The notes beneath the pieces were generated by a model. That model did no database searches, was not told the DNA's origin, and saw only the letters and a list, made by a program, of their open reading frames with translations. Source: Mercurialis annua (lineage: Eukaryota > Streptophyta > Magnoliopsida > Malpighiales > Euphorbiaceae). From it: DNA of 64,000 nt. The position numbers were made by a program, and so were the translations under genes. Below, piece by piece: positions 21,906 through 34,952 of the stretch; positions within the stretch are counted from its first letter, which is position 1, and each line of letters begins with the position of its first letter. The stretch spans positions 38,013,665-38,077,664 of the forward strand of contig NC_065570.1 in NCBI RefSeq assembly GCF_937616625.2, in the 5' to 3' direction.

Positions 21906-24874
21906 ACGACGCGTTAAACAGACTTGAGACACGACATACTAATCTAGCGTCACTATAATATGACCTAACCATGCTTAGGTAATTGGAACGACCCGTTAAA
22001 TAGACTTGAGACGCGATATACTAATCTATTGTCATTTTTCACGCACACTTTACGTAATATAACCAAACCATGCTTAGGTAACCAGAACGATGCGTTAGAG
22101 AGACTTTGGACGCGACTTACTAATCTAGTGTCACTTTCTAATCTAGTGTCACGCGACTTACTAATCTAGTGTCACGCTCTATTTGCGTAATATAACCTAA
22201 CCATGCGTAGGTAATCAGAACGACACGTTAGAGAGACTTGTGAGGAAACATACTAATCTAGCGGTACTTTACACGCACACTTTGCGTAATATAACCTAAC
22301 TATGCTTAGGTAATCGAAACGACGCATTAATGGGACTTGTGACACAACATACTAATCTAGCAGCACTTTTAATGCACACTTTGCGTAATATAACACAACC
22401 ATGCCTAGGTAATCAGAACGACGAGTTAAAGAGACTTGTGACATGACATACTAATCTAGCGTAACTTTTTAACGCACATGTTGCGTAATATAACCTAACC
22501 ATGCATAGGTAACCACAACGACGCGTTATAGAGACTTGAGACGCGACTTACTAATCTAGTGTGACTTTTCACCCACTATTTGTGTAATATAACATGCTTA
22601 GGTCATCAGAATGACACGTTAGAGAGACTTGTGACGCAACATACTAATCTATTGTCACTTTTCACGCACACTTTGCATAATATAACATAACGATGCTTAG
22701 ATAATCGGAACGACGCGTTAAAGAGACTTGAGACGCGGCATGCTAATCTAGCGTCACTTTTCACGCACACTTTGCGTAATATAACCTAACCATGCTTAGT
22801 TAATCGGAACGATGCGTTAGAGAGACTTCTGATGCGACATAAGCATGGTAATCAATACGACGCGTCAAAGAGACTTGAATTGCGCCGTATTAATCTATTG
22901 TCGCTTTTTACGCACACATTGCGTAACATAACTTCACCATGCTTAGGAAATCGGAACGACGCGTTAGAGAGACTTGAGACGCGAAATATTAATCTAAAGT
23001 CACTTTTCACTCACACTTTGCGTAATATAACCTAACAATGCTTAGGTAATCGGAACGACTAGGGGTGTCAGAATGGGTTGGCGGGTCGTGTTCGTGTCGT
23101 GTCGACCCACTCTGTTGACACGATTAGGGTCCACACGAACACGACCCATTTAACTAATCGTGTCAAAATCCCAACCCTAACACGACACAAAATTTAAACG
23201 AGTGACACGACATGATTAACACGTTAAGATAAATGGGTAACACGATTAACACAATTACATGGCTAACACGACACGACTAACACGACCCACTTAACATTTA
23301 AGAATTTTTTAAATCATATAAATATAATTTTAACCTCAAATTTATAAATTAATTTTCAAATTGTAAAATTTTAATATAATTAATTTATTTTTATATTAAT
23401 ATAATTAATTAGTAATTTTTTTATATATTTTTTATAATTACAACTATTTTATTTTTATATTATTATAAATAATAGAATTTATAAACGGGTTAGATGGGTT
23501 AGATGGATTCGCGAGTCAACCCGTGACACGACCCATTTATTTCGTGTCATAAACGGGTTGACACGTTTTCGACACGAACCCGCTAAACCTCAACCCGGAT
23601 TCGCCAAACTTACGGGTTAGACGAATAGTGTTATCGTGTCATGTCCTATTTTGACACCCCTGGGAACGACGCGTAAAAGAGACTTGTGATGCAACATACT
23701 ACAACCTAACCATGCTTAGGTAATCTGAACGACGCGTTAAAGGGACTTAAGATGTGACATACTACTATTGTCACTTTTCATGCACACTTTGCATAATATA
23801 ACCTAACATGGTTAGTTAATCAGAATGACGCGTTAGAGAGACTTGTGACGTGACATACTAATCTAGCATAACTTTTCACGCGTACTCTACGTAATATAAC
23901 CTAACCATGCTTAGGTAATCGGAACGAGGCGTCAGAGAGACTTGAGACGCGACATACAAATCTAGCGTCAGTTTTCACGCACACTTTGCATAATATAACC
24001 TAACCATGCCTAGGTAATCGGAACGACGTGTTAAATAGACTTGAGATGCAACATACTAATCTATTGTCACTTTTCACACACACTTTGCATAATATAACCA
24101 AACCATGCTTAGGTAATCGGAACGGCGCATTTAAGAGACTTGAGCCGCGATATATTAATCTATTGTTACTTTTCACGCACACTTTGTGTAGTATAACCTA
24201 ACCATGCTTTGGTAATCAGAACGACGCGTTTGAGAGACTTGTGACGCGACATAAGCATGTTAATCGACATACTAATCTAGCGTCATTTTTCATGCAAACT
24301 TTGCATAATATAACCTAACCATGCTTAGGTAATCGGATCGATGCGTAACTTGAGGCGCGACATACTAATCTAGCGTCACTTTTCACGCACACTTTACGTA
24401 ATATAACTTAAACATGCTTAGCTAATCGTAACGACGCGTTAAATAGACTCGCGACGCGATATTCTAATCAATTGTAATTTTTCACTCATACTCTGCGCAA
24501 TATAACCTAACCATGCTTTGGTAATTGGAACGACGCGTTAGAGAAAGTTGTGACGCAACATAAGCATGGTAATTGAAACGACGCGGTAAATAGACTTGAG
24601 ACGCGCCATACTAATCTATCATCACTTTTCTCACACACTTTACCTAATATAACCTAACCATGCTTCGGTAATCGGAACGACGCGTTAAATAGACTTGAGA
24701 CGCAATATACTAATCTATTATCACTTTTCACGCACACTTTGCGTAATATAACCTAACCATGCTTAGGTAATCGGAACGACGCGTTAAAGAGACTTGAGAC
24801 GCGGCATACAAATCTAGCGTAACTTTTCACGCACACTTTGCCTAATATAACCTAACCATGCTTATGTAATTGGA
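21906..24874 (+). repeat. Higher-order repeat copy 2 (2969 bp)
   Basis: Starts at ACGACGCGTTAAACAGACTT and contains a MITE at 23060-23662. It is about 33 bp longer than its neighbours because of a local duplication of TAATCTAGTGTCACGCGACT near 22130-22165. Its upstream junction (GCGTCTCTTTTCACGC and GAAATTAGAACGATGTG variants, 21650-21900) matches copy 4. Confidence 0.9.
23052..23670. mobile_element. hAT-type MITE copy 2
   Basis: The element at 23060-23662 is 603 bp, with GGAACGAC flanks identical to copy 1. Small differences (ACATGGCTAAC for ACACGGCTAAC, TTATAAATTA for TTATCAATTA, GGTTAGATGGG for GGTTAGGTGGG) set it apart from copies 1 and 3. It is a by-product of segmental duplication, not a separate insertion. 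Confidence 0.9.
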
Positions 24875-27788
24875 ACGACGCGTTAAACAGACTTGAGACA
24901 CGACATACTAATCTAGCGTCACCATAATATGACCTAACCATGCTTAGGTAATTGGAACGACCCGTTAAATAGACTTGAGACGCGATATACTAATCTATTG
25001 TCATTTTTCACGCACACTTTACGTAATATAACCAAACCATGCTTAGGTAACCAGAACGACGCGTTAGAGAGACTTTGGACCCGACTTACTAATCTAGTGT
25101 CACTTTCCACGCTCTATTTGCGTAATATAACCTAACCATGCGTAGGTAATCAGAACGACACGTTAGAGAGACTTGTGAGGAAACATACTAATCTAGCGGT
25201 ACTTTACACGCACACTTTGCGTAATATAACCTAACTATGCTTAGGTAATCGAAACGACGCATTAATGGGACTTGTGACACAACATACTAATCTAGCAGCA
25301 CTTTTAATGCACACTTTGCGTAATATAACACAACCATGCCTAGGTAATCAGAACGACGAGTTAAAGAGACTTGTGACATGACATACTAATCTAGCGTAAC
25401 TTTTTAACGCACATGTTGCGTAATATAACCTAACCATGCATAGGTAACCACAACGACGCGTTATAGAGACTTGAGACGCGACTTACTAATCTAGTGTGAC
25501 TTTTCACCCACTATTTGTGTAATATAACATGCTTAGGTAATCGGAATGACACGTTAGAGAGACTTGTGACGCAACATACTAATCTATTGTCACTTTTCAC
25601 GCACACTTTGCATAATATAACATAACGATGCTTAGATAATCGGAACGACGCGTTAAAGAGACTTGAGACGCGGCATGCTAATCTAGCGTCACTTTTCACG
25701 CACACTTTGCGTAATATAACCTAACCATGCTTAGTTAATCGGAACGATGCGTTAGAGAGACTTCTGATGCGACATAAGCATGGTAATCAATACGACGCGT
25801 CAAAGAGACTTGAATTGCGCCGTATTAATCTATTGTCGCTTTTTACGCACACATTGCGTAACATAACTTCACCATGCTTAGGAAATCGGAACGACGCGTT
25901 AGAGAGACTTGAGACGCGAAATATTAATCTAAAGTCACTTTTCACTCACACTTTGCGTAATATAACCTAACAATGCTTAGGTAATCGGAACGACTAGGGG
26001 TGTCAGAATGGGTTGGCGGGTCGTGTTCGTGTCGTGTCGACCCACTCTGTTGACACGATTAGGGTCCACACGAACACGACCCATTTAACTAATCGTGTCA
26101 AAATCCCAACCCTAACACGACACAAAATTTAAACGAGTGACACGACATGATTAACACGTTAAGATAAATGGGTAACACGATTAACACAATTACACGGCTA
26201 ACACGACACGACTAACACGACCCACTTAACATTTAAGAATTTTTTAAATCATATAAATATAATTTTAACCTCAAATTTATCAATTAATTTTCAAATTGTA
26301 AAATTTTAATATAATTAATTTATTTTTATATTAATATAATTAATTAGTAATTTTTTTATATATTTTTTATAATTACAACTATTTTATTTTTATATTATTA
26401 TAAATAATAGAATTTATAAACGGGTTAGGTGGGTTAGATGGATTCGCGAGTCAACCCGTGACACGACCCATTTATTTCGTGTCATAAACGGGTTGACACG
26501 TTTTCGACACGAACCCGCTAAACCTCAACCCGGATTCGCCAAACTTACGGGTTAGACGAATAGTGTTATCGTGTCATGTCTTATTTTGAAACCCCTGGGA
26601 ACGACGCGTAAAAGAGACTTGTGATGCAACATACTACAACCTAACCATGCTTAGGTAATCTGAACGACGCGTTAAAGGGACTTAAGATGTGACATACTAC
26701 TATTGTCACTTTTCATGCACACTTTGCATAATATAACCTAACATGGTTAGTTAATCAGAATGACGCGTTAGAGAGACTTGTGACGTGAAATACTAATCTA
26801 GCATAACTTTTCACGCGTACTTTACGTAATATAACCTAACCATGCTTAGGTAATCGGAACGAGGCGTCAGAGAGACTTGAGACGCGACATACAAATCTAG
26901 CGTCAGTTTTCACGCACACTTTGCATAATATAACCTAACCATGCCTAGGTAATCGGAACGACGTGTTAAATAGACTTGAGATGCAACATACTAATCTATT
27001 GTCACTTTTCACACACACTTTGCATAATATAACCAAACCATGCTTAGGTAATCGGAACGGCGCTTTTAAGAGACTTGAGCTGCGAAATATTAATCTATTG
27101 TTACTTTTCACGCACACTTTGCGTAGTATAACCTAACCATGCTTTGGTAATCGGAACGACGCGTTTGAGAGACTTGTGACGCGACATAAGCATGTTAATC
27201 GACATACTAATCTAGCGTCATTTTTCATGCAAACTTTGCATAATATAACCTAACCATGCTTAGGTAATCGGATCGATGCGTAACTTGAGGCGCGACATAC
27301 TAATCTAGCGTCACTTTTCACGCACACTTTGCGTAATATAACTTAAACATGCTTAGCTAATCGTAACGACGCGTTAAATAGACTCGCGACGCGACATTCT
27401 AATCAATTGTAATTTTTCACTCATACTCTGCGCAATATAACCTAACCATGCTTTGGTAATTGGAACGACGCGTTAGAGAAAGTTGTGACGCAACATAAGC
27501 ATGGTAATTGAAACGACGCGCCATACTAATCTATCATCACTTTTTACGCACACTTGCGTAATATAACCTAACCATGCTTAGGAAATTAGAACGATGTGTT
27601 AGAGATACTTGAGACGTCACATACTAATCTAGTGTCACTTTTCACGCACACTTTGCATAATATAACCTAACCATGCTAAGGTAATCGTAACGACGCGTTA
27701 CAGAGACTTGAAACGCGACATACTAATCTAGCGTCTCTTTTCACGCACACTTTGCCTAATATAACCTAACCATGCTTATGTATTTGGA
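24875..27788 (+). repeat. Higher-order repeat copy 3 (2914 bp)
   Basis: Contains a MITE at 25995-26597. It resembles copy 1 in its upstream junction and in MITE variants. Confidence 0.9.
25987..26605. mobile_element. hAT-type MITE copy 3
   Basis: The element at 25995-26597 is 603 bp between GGAACGAC flanks. It shares internal variants with copy 1, but its right end reads TTTTGAAACCCCTG, a damaged terminal repeat. Confidence 0.9.
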
Positions 27789-27793
27789 ACGAC
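27789..27793. repeat. Target-site duplication of Copia 2, left copy (ACGAC)
   Basis: ACGAC precedes the left LTR and recurs at 36941-36945 after the right LTR. Without the element the satellite phase reads straight through GGAACGACGCGTT. Confidence 0.95.
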
Positions 27794-29131
27794 TGTTAGT
27801 AGTATATGCCCTAGGGCCATTTGATCGTGTATATTTGTAGAATTAATCCCAATGGCAAAGATATATATGTTCTATTTGAACTAAGTGTCTCATCAACTAA
27901 GTGTTCATTTATTACGTATTGTCCTTATCACATTGTGATAGAATCTATTCTTAAGGTGTCAAGAATATGAGTGACAGATTCTATTATACAAGTGATCTAA
28001 ATAAACGTTCACGATCGATGGGGTCCTACGAATAAGGGCATCGCATTATCCCGGAAAGATCGTCACCTCTGTTTATTCTCCTAATTAGTAAATAGTTACT
28101 AATTATAGGAAGTAGTGAGTCTCATACTACTTGATGGGGATCAGAATAAACATGTGGACACTCAAGGTGTTGAGTGAGTCGAACAAGTGACGCTAGATGA
28201 CTTATACATGGTAATTCATTAAAGTCAATTTAATATCATCTAGTTCATAATTGTACATATGTCCTTTGACTTGCGGTGACACTATCTTGTATATAGGTGA
28301 TTAGAGTTTGATACTCCTTAACACTAGATCTTTCATGAGCTAGGGCCGCGGGATGTGTTGGCTCTAGTTAGTTGTATATGGAGATAGGGATTTAACCTAG
28401 AAAGGATTCATCACTCTGGATGAATGGAGACAAGATTCTATGCTATCTCAAATTGTTCTTGATGGATGATAAAACCTGCGCAGGTGTATATGACTTACAT
28501 AGAAAGTTGTTTCTAGTGGAAGTCATATTTATCAAGAATTAGAACTGGGAGATGAGGTCATATAATCAAGACATACAGTGTTTGACTTAACCGTGACACT
28601 AGTCGAGATTGGAATCTTAGATGAAGGGAATTTTGAGTGTACGGTATTATGAACAATGGTTCATAAAGAATGCATCGAAACATTCATCTCTATTTGGGGG
28701 TCGTGATATGTTGCTAGACGTCACTCTCGATCTACGAGAATTAATAATTAAATGGTATTTAATTATTTAATATAAGAAAGGCGTTTCTTATGTCTCTCGT
28801 TGCCATATAGATGTGAACCTAGTTAGTCACACACAATAGAGTGTGCAACCGATTGAGTTTACAAAAGATCGATTTCATATAGATACTAGCATATCTCGGA
28901 AATTAATCTAAGATGAAAAACAAGTACAAATTAGGGACTAATTTGTAAGAGTTATAAATTAGTAGGAACCTAATTGTACTATGTCCAAGTTAATTAGGGA
29001 CTAATTTATAAGAGTTATAAATTAGTAGGAACCTAATTATATTTTAACCAAGTTTTATGATTAGAAGGCTTAAGTAATTAATTAGTGTAATTAATGATAC
29101 TTAAAGCACTAATCATAAGTTAATGGAATGA

Positions 29132-29224
29132 TGATGTCATGGTGAAGTAATGAGATAAGGAAATAAGCTTATATGTGATGTCATATGATGACATCACCTA
29201 TATGATGTCACCTATGTGATGTCA
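29132..29224. promoter_or_regulatory. Cluster of TGATGTCA motifs in Copia 2 U3
   Basis: TGATGTCA occurs at 29132, 29176, 29203 and 29217 and inverted (TGACATCA) at 29189, with close spacing of 13-14 bp. The motif is one base from the CRE-type bZIP site TGACGTCA. Position about 100-185 bp before the TATA box suits an enhancer. It is repeated in the 3' LTR. Confidence 0.55.
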
Positions 29225-29307
29225 CCACATGAAAGGTGTCATGTGGTGGCAACACCTTTGCTTGGTGTGTGACACCTAGCATGCAAGGTGTTGCATTCTT
29301 AAGGCAT

Positions 29308-29331
29308 GCTCTATCCTATAAATAGAGCATG
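29308..29331 (+). promoter_or_regulatory. Copia 2 TATA box within an inverted repeat
   Basis: TATAAATA at 29317-29324 lies between GCATGCTCTAT and ATAGAGCATG, a 10-bp inverted repeat that puts the box near the loop. The same arrangement is at about 36468-36491 in the 3' LTR. Confidence 0.65.
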
Positions 29332-29781
29332 TCCTTGCTCATTACAAAACCACACAACACACATCTCACTACAAAGTTGTAGAGAGAGAAAGCACTTGAA
29401 GGAGTTCAAGTAGTCATCAATCACGAGAAAAACTTGGCGACGTTTTTCATACATCCGAGCAAGGTTGTGATCGCGGCGAGAGTTTGAGCTTAGGGCTGCT
29501 CGGCAAGAGGAACTCTTGCAGGATTACTTCAAGGCGAGGATTCAATCGGACGCATACTCGTGTGGACGAGCTTGAGGTCGCCGTACTTTCGGGACTACAA
29601 GAATCGTTGGAGAATCGACATAGGTATTCTTCTTACGATTCCTAGATGCGTGCTTTAATTAATAAATGATACGACGATCCATTTGTTGTTGATATGATCA
29701 ACTTTAGGATCCGGATTGTTGGAATTTCGATTTTGAATTGAAATATACGATTCGGACCCGCGCCTCCCGTTGCGCCAACAG

Positions 29782-29793
29782 TGGTATCAGAGC
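29782..29793 (+). other. Copia 2 primer-binding site (tRNA-iMet)
   Basis: TGGTATCAGAGC lies one base after the LTR end (GCGCCAACA). This is the standard iMet primer site of plant Copia elements. Confidence 0.92.
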
Positions 29794-29996
29794 AAAGGAT
29801 AATGTGCATGGAGATGCAACACATGGAGATGTGTCGATTATCCGATTCTAGGGAACTCTCACTCATGATCGTGTGACGAAGTGAGGCTCTCCACCCTAGA
29901 GCGTATGAGATGCGTGCTTTGATAGGTACATATGGATGTCACCCTATGAGATAGGATCGAGTCCATATTGGTCCACAACCTCACTATTGGCTGGGA

Positions 29997-30016
29997 GCCA
30001 ACAGTGGTATCAGAGC
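29997..30016 (+). repeat. Second copy of LTR-end plus primer-site sequence
   Basis: The 20 bases from GCCAACAGTG to TATCAGAGC at 29774-29793 (seven of the LTR end, one spacer, twelve of the primer site) recur exactly 223 bp downstream. The intervening stretch is not LTR. Confidence 0.85.
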
Positions 30017-30309
30017 CACCGTATCATCGAGTATTAACGCTTTACGATTGAATAAATGTATAAATAATCATGGACTTAGGAATTATTATTGGGCATGTAA
30101 TTTATAATTCCGAGGGATTTTTTTTTCAAGATGAACAAACGCTATTGTGATATTAATTACATTTGAATAAATTCTGTCTAGGAGATTGGTACTTAAGTGG
30201 TCCGCTCGTGACCCTCCAATCTATCCTGGGAATTTTTCTAATGTGATCATTTAACACAATACGTGATTCGCTTGTGCATTATGTTGTCATCAACGGAATA
30301 TGCGGAAAA

Positions 30310-30548
30310 AGCGAAACCCGAAAAAAAAAAAAAAAAAACCCGAAAAAAAATAATAATATTTTTTTTTCATAAAAACCAAAAATGTTGAAAAACGGGTTTT
30401 ACACCCGGAAAAAAGTTTTCGGCCCGAAAAAAAAATATTTTTTTTTTCTGTAAAAACCGAAATGCTGAAAAAGGGGTTTTACACCCGGGAAAAAGTTTCC
30501 GACTCGAAAAAAAAAAAAAACGTAAAATAAAAATAAATTTTTTTTTTC
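30310..30548. repeat. A/T-run tandem repeat in Copia 2 leader
   Basis: Two to three units of roughly 80-110 bp, each with CCCGAAAAAA..., a long T run, GAAATGCTGAAAAA, GGGGTTTTACACCCGG and AAAAAGTTT. It includes an A run of about 18 at 30322-30339. Confidence 0.8.
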
Positions 30549-30619
30549 GAGGATCAGCGATCGGTTGAGGCTTTCAGAGGTTCTAGGACGATTCCTCTAT
30601 ACCTAAAGAAAGCAGATAT

Positions 30620-33600
30620 TACATAGTGAATGATTAGAGAATCATTTCCGAGATATGTAATTGTTTGCTCATTCTTTTGTGGCTAAAGAATGAGACCTAG
30701 GAAGTCCATGATCATACATGTGTGATTGCATGATGTAATTTAGCTTTAATATGTATGAGATGCATGCTAAAATGTGTTGTGTGCTTAGTGAGACCGGAAT
30801 AACTTAAAACCCTAAGAAATCTTCCTAAAAATTAAAAGATTAAGTTTATATTGATTAATCATTAAATTGTTTATCAATGGCTCTCCATTGGAGCAATAAA
30901 CTAACACGCTTTGAGTTATCATCTTGTTGGCTATGGATACATAGGGGTGAGATGATATCGTCAAGAGATGTTGTTGAGTTTATTGTTAAGCATGAGATGT
31001 TACGGGTGTAGTCGATATAATATACGGCGAGAAAGGCAATTAGGCGTACCTGAGTCGTATATTATTCAAATCGATACATCTTAGTTGATTCAATGGGTTA
31101 AACTTAACTAATGTGGAAACCTAAGAATAGCATTAAGTACTTGAGGGTGAAAGCATTAGGAGCCGGAAATGATTGAACCTCATATGAGATATGATGAACA
31201 AGTAATTGTTCACTTATATATCATTTTGATCCCAAGAATAGCATTAAGTACTTGAGGGAAAGATAAATGAATATAAGAATTCAATCACCCACTTGAAATC
31301 TTTTCCAACAAAGATTCACGTTTCCTATTTTGGAAGTGTAGGATTCGAAAAAGATAGTGGGAGGCCATTTTGATAAAGACCAAATCATTATGGTTAAATA
31401 TACAAAATAACACGAATACTAATTAGAGATCTTTGCTATCTAAGGGATAATAAGATTAAATAGAATCCTTTTAAGTGACATTCACGATAGTAATCGGCTA
31501 GTGGTTTAAAACCATTTTTTTTTATTGATTAAGATATTTAGATGCCTCCAAGGCTATTGCGAAAAAGAAATGCACATTGGTTAACAAAGAAAAGTGTTTT
31601 CGTTTGTTAAGATGTAGGACAGTATAAGTCATAGCCGAAAATATTTGGAATATTTAAAAGGCGGTTTGGTCAATAAAAGAAATTGTTTCTTTTGTCAAAA
31701 CAAAAGACATTGAAATGGAAATTGTATTAAGTATTGTGAATACTTAAAGGGCAATGACGAGAGGAACGACAATTCCATTAAGAATGTGTCTATCTCATGT
31801 TCCAATGTCAATTGCTCATTTAAAAGCTTAGGTATTGGATACCGATGCTAATTCTCACATTTGTTTATCTTTTACGGATTTAGTAAAAGTGAGAAATAAA
31901 GGAAAAAGATGAAGTAATCTTAAATCTCGGGAATGACGCAAGCGTTGCGACAAGAGCTATAGGATCAACTTCAATTTTCTTAAATAAACATAAGTTGTAC
32001 TTAAACAAGTTTTTTGTACTTACCCAATATATATAGAAATATCATATCCGAATTTATATGACAAATTTGGTAGTTGATTTTCTATTTACAAAGGATGTTT
32101 GTAGTATTATGTTTGATAATACGGAGTTGGGTATGGATATGTACAAAATGTTCTTTATGACTTGAATAAAGATGTTTAATGCAAAAGATGTTTTGGAAAT
32201 TAATACCATAAGTAATCAAACTTCTAAACAATTTTGGCATTTATAATTAGGACATATTGCAAAAGATTGACATAACAAGTTAGATAGGATGGGAATCTTG
32301 AGCAATCAAGATTTTGCATCTCTTCCGATTTGTGAGTCGTATCTTAAAGGCAACATGGCCTGATTATTCTTTGTGGGACAAAGAGGTAGAGCTAAAGCCG
32401 TTTAAGATATCATACATAGTGATGTATATGGTACGTTTAAAGAAACGGACCAAGGTAGATACTTATACTTCATTTTCTACATCGATGATTTATCACGATA
32501 TAGTTAAGTTTGTCTTATGAAGAACAAACATGAAGATTCTGAAATGTTCAAATGACTTCAAAAATGAAGTAGAAAACCAAATTGGAAAAAGTATTAAAAT
32601 CCTTCGATCTGATCGAGGAGGTGAATACTTGAGTACGGAATTTGGTACATTCTTAAAAGAATGCGGTATTATTTCCCAACTGACTCCTCCGGGAACACCA
32701 CAATTGAATGGTGTATCAGAACGGAGGAATCGTACATTGTTAGACATGGTACGATCAGAATGAGCTATATACTGACTTATACATCTCGTTATAGGGTCAA
32801 GCACTTCTTACCGCAAATAAAATTCTAAATTAAATTCCAACTAAATCCGCTCCATACATACCTTATGAGATATGGTATGGAATAAAGTCTTAAGGATATT
32901 AAGGTTTGAGGGTGTTTGGAACATATCATGTAACTGATATCCGATAAATTTGGAATCAAAATCAATCATGGAAAGGTTATGTTGGATATCCTAAATACAG
33001 TTTAGGATATTGTTTCTATATTCGAACCGAACAAACAATCGTTGTTTATCGGTGGTAGTCTTTCTTAATAAAGCGTTTATTCAAGAGGGACACTAAGAAA
33101 GGAATATAGAATTAGATGAGGAGTCATCTAGTTACCAACAAAATAATGAATCAATGAAGATTGATCAAACCCACTAAAAGCCGGAGTTAGTAAAAGATGT
33201 ATCTACATTAACAACTCGAAGATTAAGTAGAGTATCTCGTCCACTGGAGAGAGATGGTTTTCCCACATGATAAACAAGAGTTGTTTAGTCATGGAGTAAA
33301 AGATCAAATGTTGATCCTTCTACTTATGAGGAAACTATATGTGATATAGATTCTTCAAAATTGGTTTGAAGGAATAAAATCTGAAATGGATTCCATATAA
33401 AGAAACCAAATTTTAGGAACTAGTCGATCCTTCCAAAGGTATTATACCAATAAGGTTTAAATGGATCTTCAAGTGTAAAATTGGTACTAATGGAAAGGTG
33501 GAGACCTTTAAAGCTAAGCTTGTTGCAAAAGAGTTTTGCTAGAGGCAAGAAGTTGTATTGTGAATACACTTTATTGCGGGTAGCCATGCTTAAATTCATC

Positions 33601-34930
33601 AAGATTTTTCTTACCAAGGCTACACATTTAGATTTTGTGGTTAGACATATGAATGTAAGAACCACATTCCTTAATGGTTAAATTAAGGAGTATATCTATA
33701 TGGAACAAGTCGAGGATTTTGAATCCGAAGAAGGTTCCAAGACGTGTAAGCTAAAATGATCCCTAGTGGATGAAAAGAAAGCTTCGAGTTTCATCGTCTT
33801 GATAAATCTTTAAGAAGTTACGAATTTATTAAAAACGATGATAAACCCAATGTTTACAAGAAGGTTAGTGGGAGCAGACTCACTTTCATGATCTTGCATG
33901 TAGATAACTTATTACTAATAAATAATAATATCGGAATGTTAACTTTTGTAAAACTTTGGTTTATCTAATACGTACTCCATCAAAGACCTCGGAGAGGTAG
34001 CCTAAATTCTCAGTATTAGACTCTATAGAGATGGATCTAAGAGAATAATTGGTTTCTCCTAAAGGCTCTTCTTAGAAAAGATATTGAAGTAGTTCAATAT
34101 AGAAGTTCTAAGAGAGGATTAATACTAGTTAGGCATAAAATTCTTCTTTCAAAGGGAGTGTCTTCCGAAACTTCTAAAAAAAAAAAAAAGAATCTAGCAA
34201 AGATACCATAAGCTTCAGCAATTGGTAGTCTGAGGTATGTGTTGCCACATACAAAGCTAGAAAATGTCTATGCGGTTAGTGGGACTAATCGGTTTTAATC
34301 CAATCTATGTTGAGAACATTAGATGGTTGTTAAAGGTATCTTTAAGTACTTTTATAGATTTAAAGATATGGTATTAACAAATGGAGAACGAGATTTTTAA
34401 GTAGACCGTTTTACAGATTCTGATTAATAATCAGATATGGATAATAGAGAGTCTATATCCAGATTCATATTTATCTATAATGAAGGAGTAGTGAGCTAGC
34501 AGTGTTCTAAGCAAGAATCAACTCCATACTCCATTATAGAAGCCGAGTATATTATGACATGAGATGTCGTAATAGAAGGTGTTTGGATAAATTAGTTTAT
34601 AACTGAACTAAGTACGGTTTTCTTCCATTAAGTCGAAAGTTCCTCTTTTCTGCGACCACAATGGTGCTACTGCCCTAGAAAAAGAAATCGTGTCTCACAA
34701 ATTATCCGAACATAAAGAAAGGCATTATCATATTATCTAAAGAAATTGTTGGAAAGAGAAAATTATTTCTCTAAAAGATAGCATTAGCCAATAAGACGGT
34801 TAACCCACTGACAAAGCCCATGACTTGGAGTCATTAAGGTTTACATGACTTAGAGTCGTTAAGGTTTACATGACTTAGAGTCATTAATATTTACATCTTG
34901 TGAAGATGGGGCTTAGATATAGTTGTCAAT
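30620..34930 (+). pseudogene. Copia 2 gag-pol remnant, heavily degraded
   Basis: Fragments of a Copia polyprotein in the right order but in shifting frames with many stops. Seen: zinc knuckle trace CFFCQNKRH..NGNC at 31684-31725; protease trace VLDTDANSHIC near 31837, with Asp for the Gly of DTG; integrase zinc region (FWHL, LGHI, CES..KGNM) 32235-32355; integrase core LRSDRGGEYLS and NGVSERRNRT at 32530-32763, best preserved; reverse transcriptase pieces (FKAKLVAK-like near 33500, HVRTTFLNG-like near 33660); catalytic YVDD replaced by HVDN near 33900; RNase H trace CDHNGATA near 34660. No active enzyme could be made. The gag part before about 31650 is barely recognisable. Confidence 0.85.
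34816..34893. repeat. 25-bp tandem repeat before the Copia 2 polypurine tract
   Basis: Three copies of a unit reading CATGACTTAGAGTCATTAAGG with small variants. Confidence 0.8.
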
Positions 34931-34941
34931 GGCACTAGTGC

Positions 34942-34952
34942 AAGTGGGAGAT
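34942..34952 (+). other. Copia 2 polypurine tract
   Basis: AAGTGGGAGAT immediately precedes the 3' LTR start TGTTAGTA, matching the tract of Copia 1. Confidence 0.87.

Larger units (their letters stand above)
18589..27793 (+). repeat. Satellite array, forward orientation, with large higher-order repeats
   Basis: The 99-bp monomer resumes after the caulimovirid fragment. From about 18718 onward the array is not only monomeric: blocks of ~2.9 kb, each with about two dozen monomers and one 603-bp MITE, repeat with high similarity. Identical small open frames recur at 19864, 22832 and 25767 as a consequence; they are not genes. Copia 2 interrupts the array at 27793. Confidence 0.95.
27794..29780 (+). 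repeat. Copia 2 5' LTR
   Basis: TG...CA-bounded direct repeat of 34953-36940. It holds a cluster of TGATGTCA motifs (29132-29224), a TATA box inside a hairpin (29308-29331) and a U5 of about 450 bp. Confidence 0.95.

Noticed and set aside
19864..27117. Identical 60-67-codon frames repeated three times
   Set aside because: They coincide with the large satellite repeats and are copies of satellite DNA, not a gene family.
29642..29866. 74-codon minus-strand frame across the Copia 2 LTR end
   Set aside because: It spans the LTR/primer-site boundary, is antisense and has no recognisable domain.
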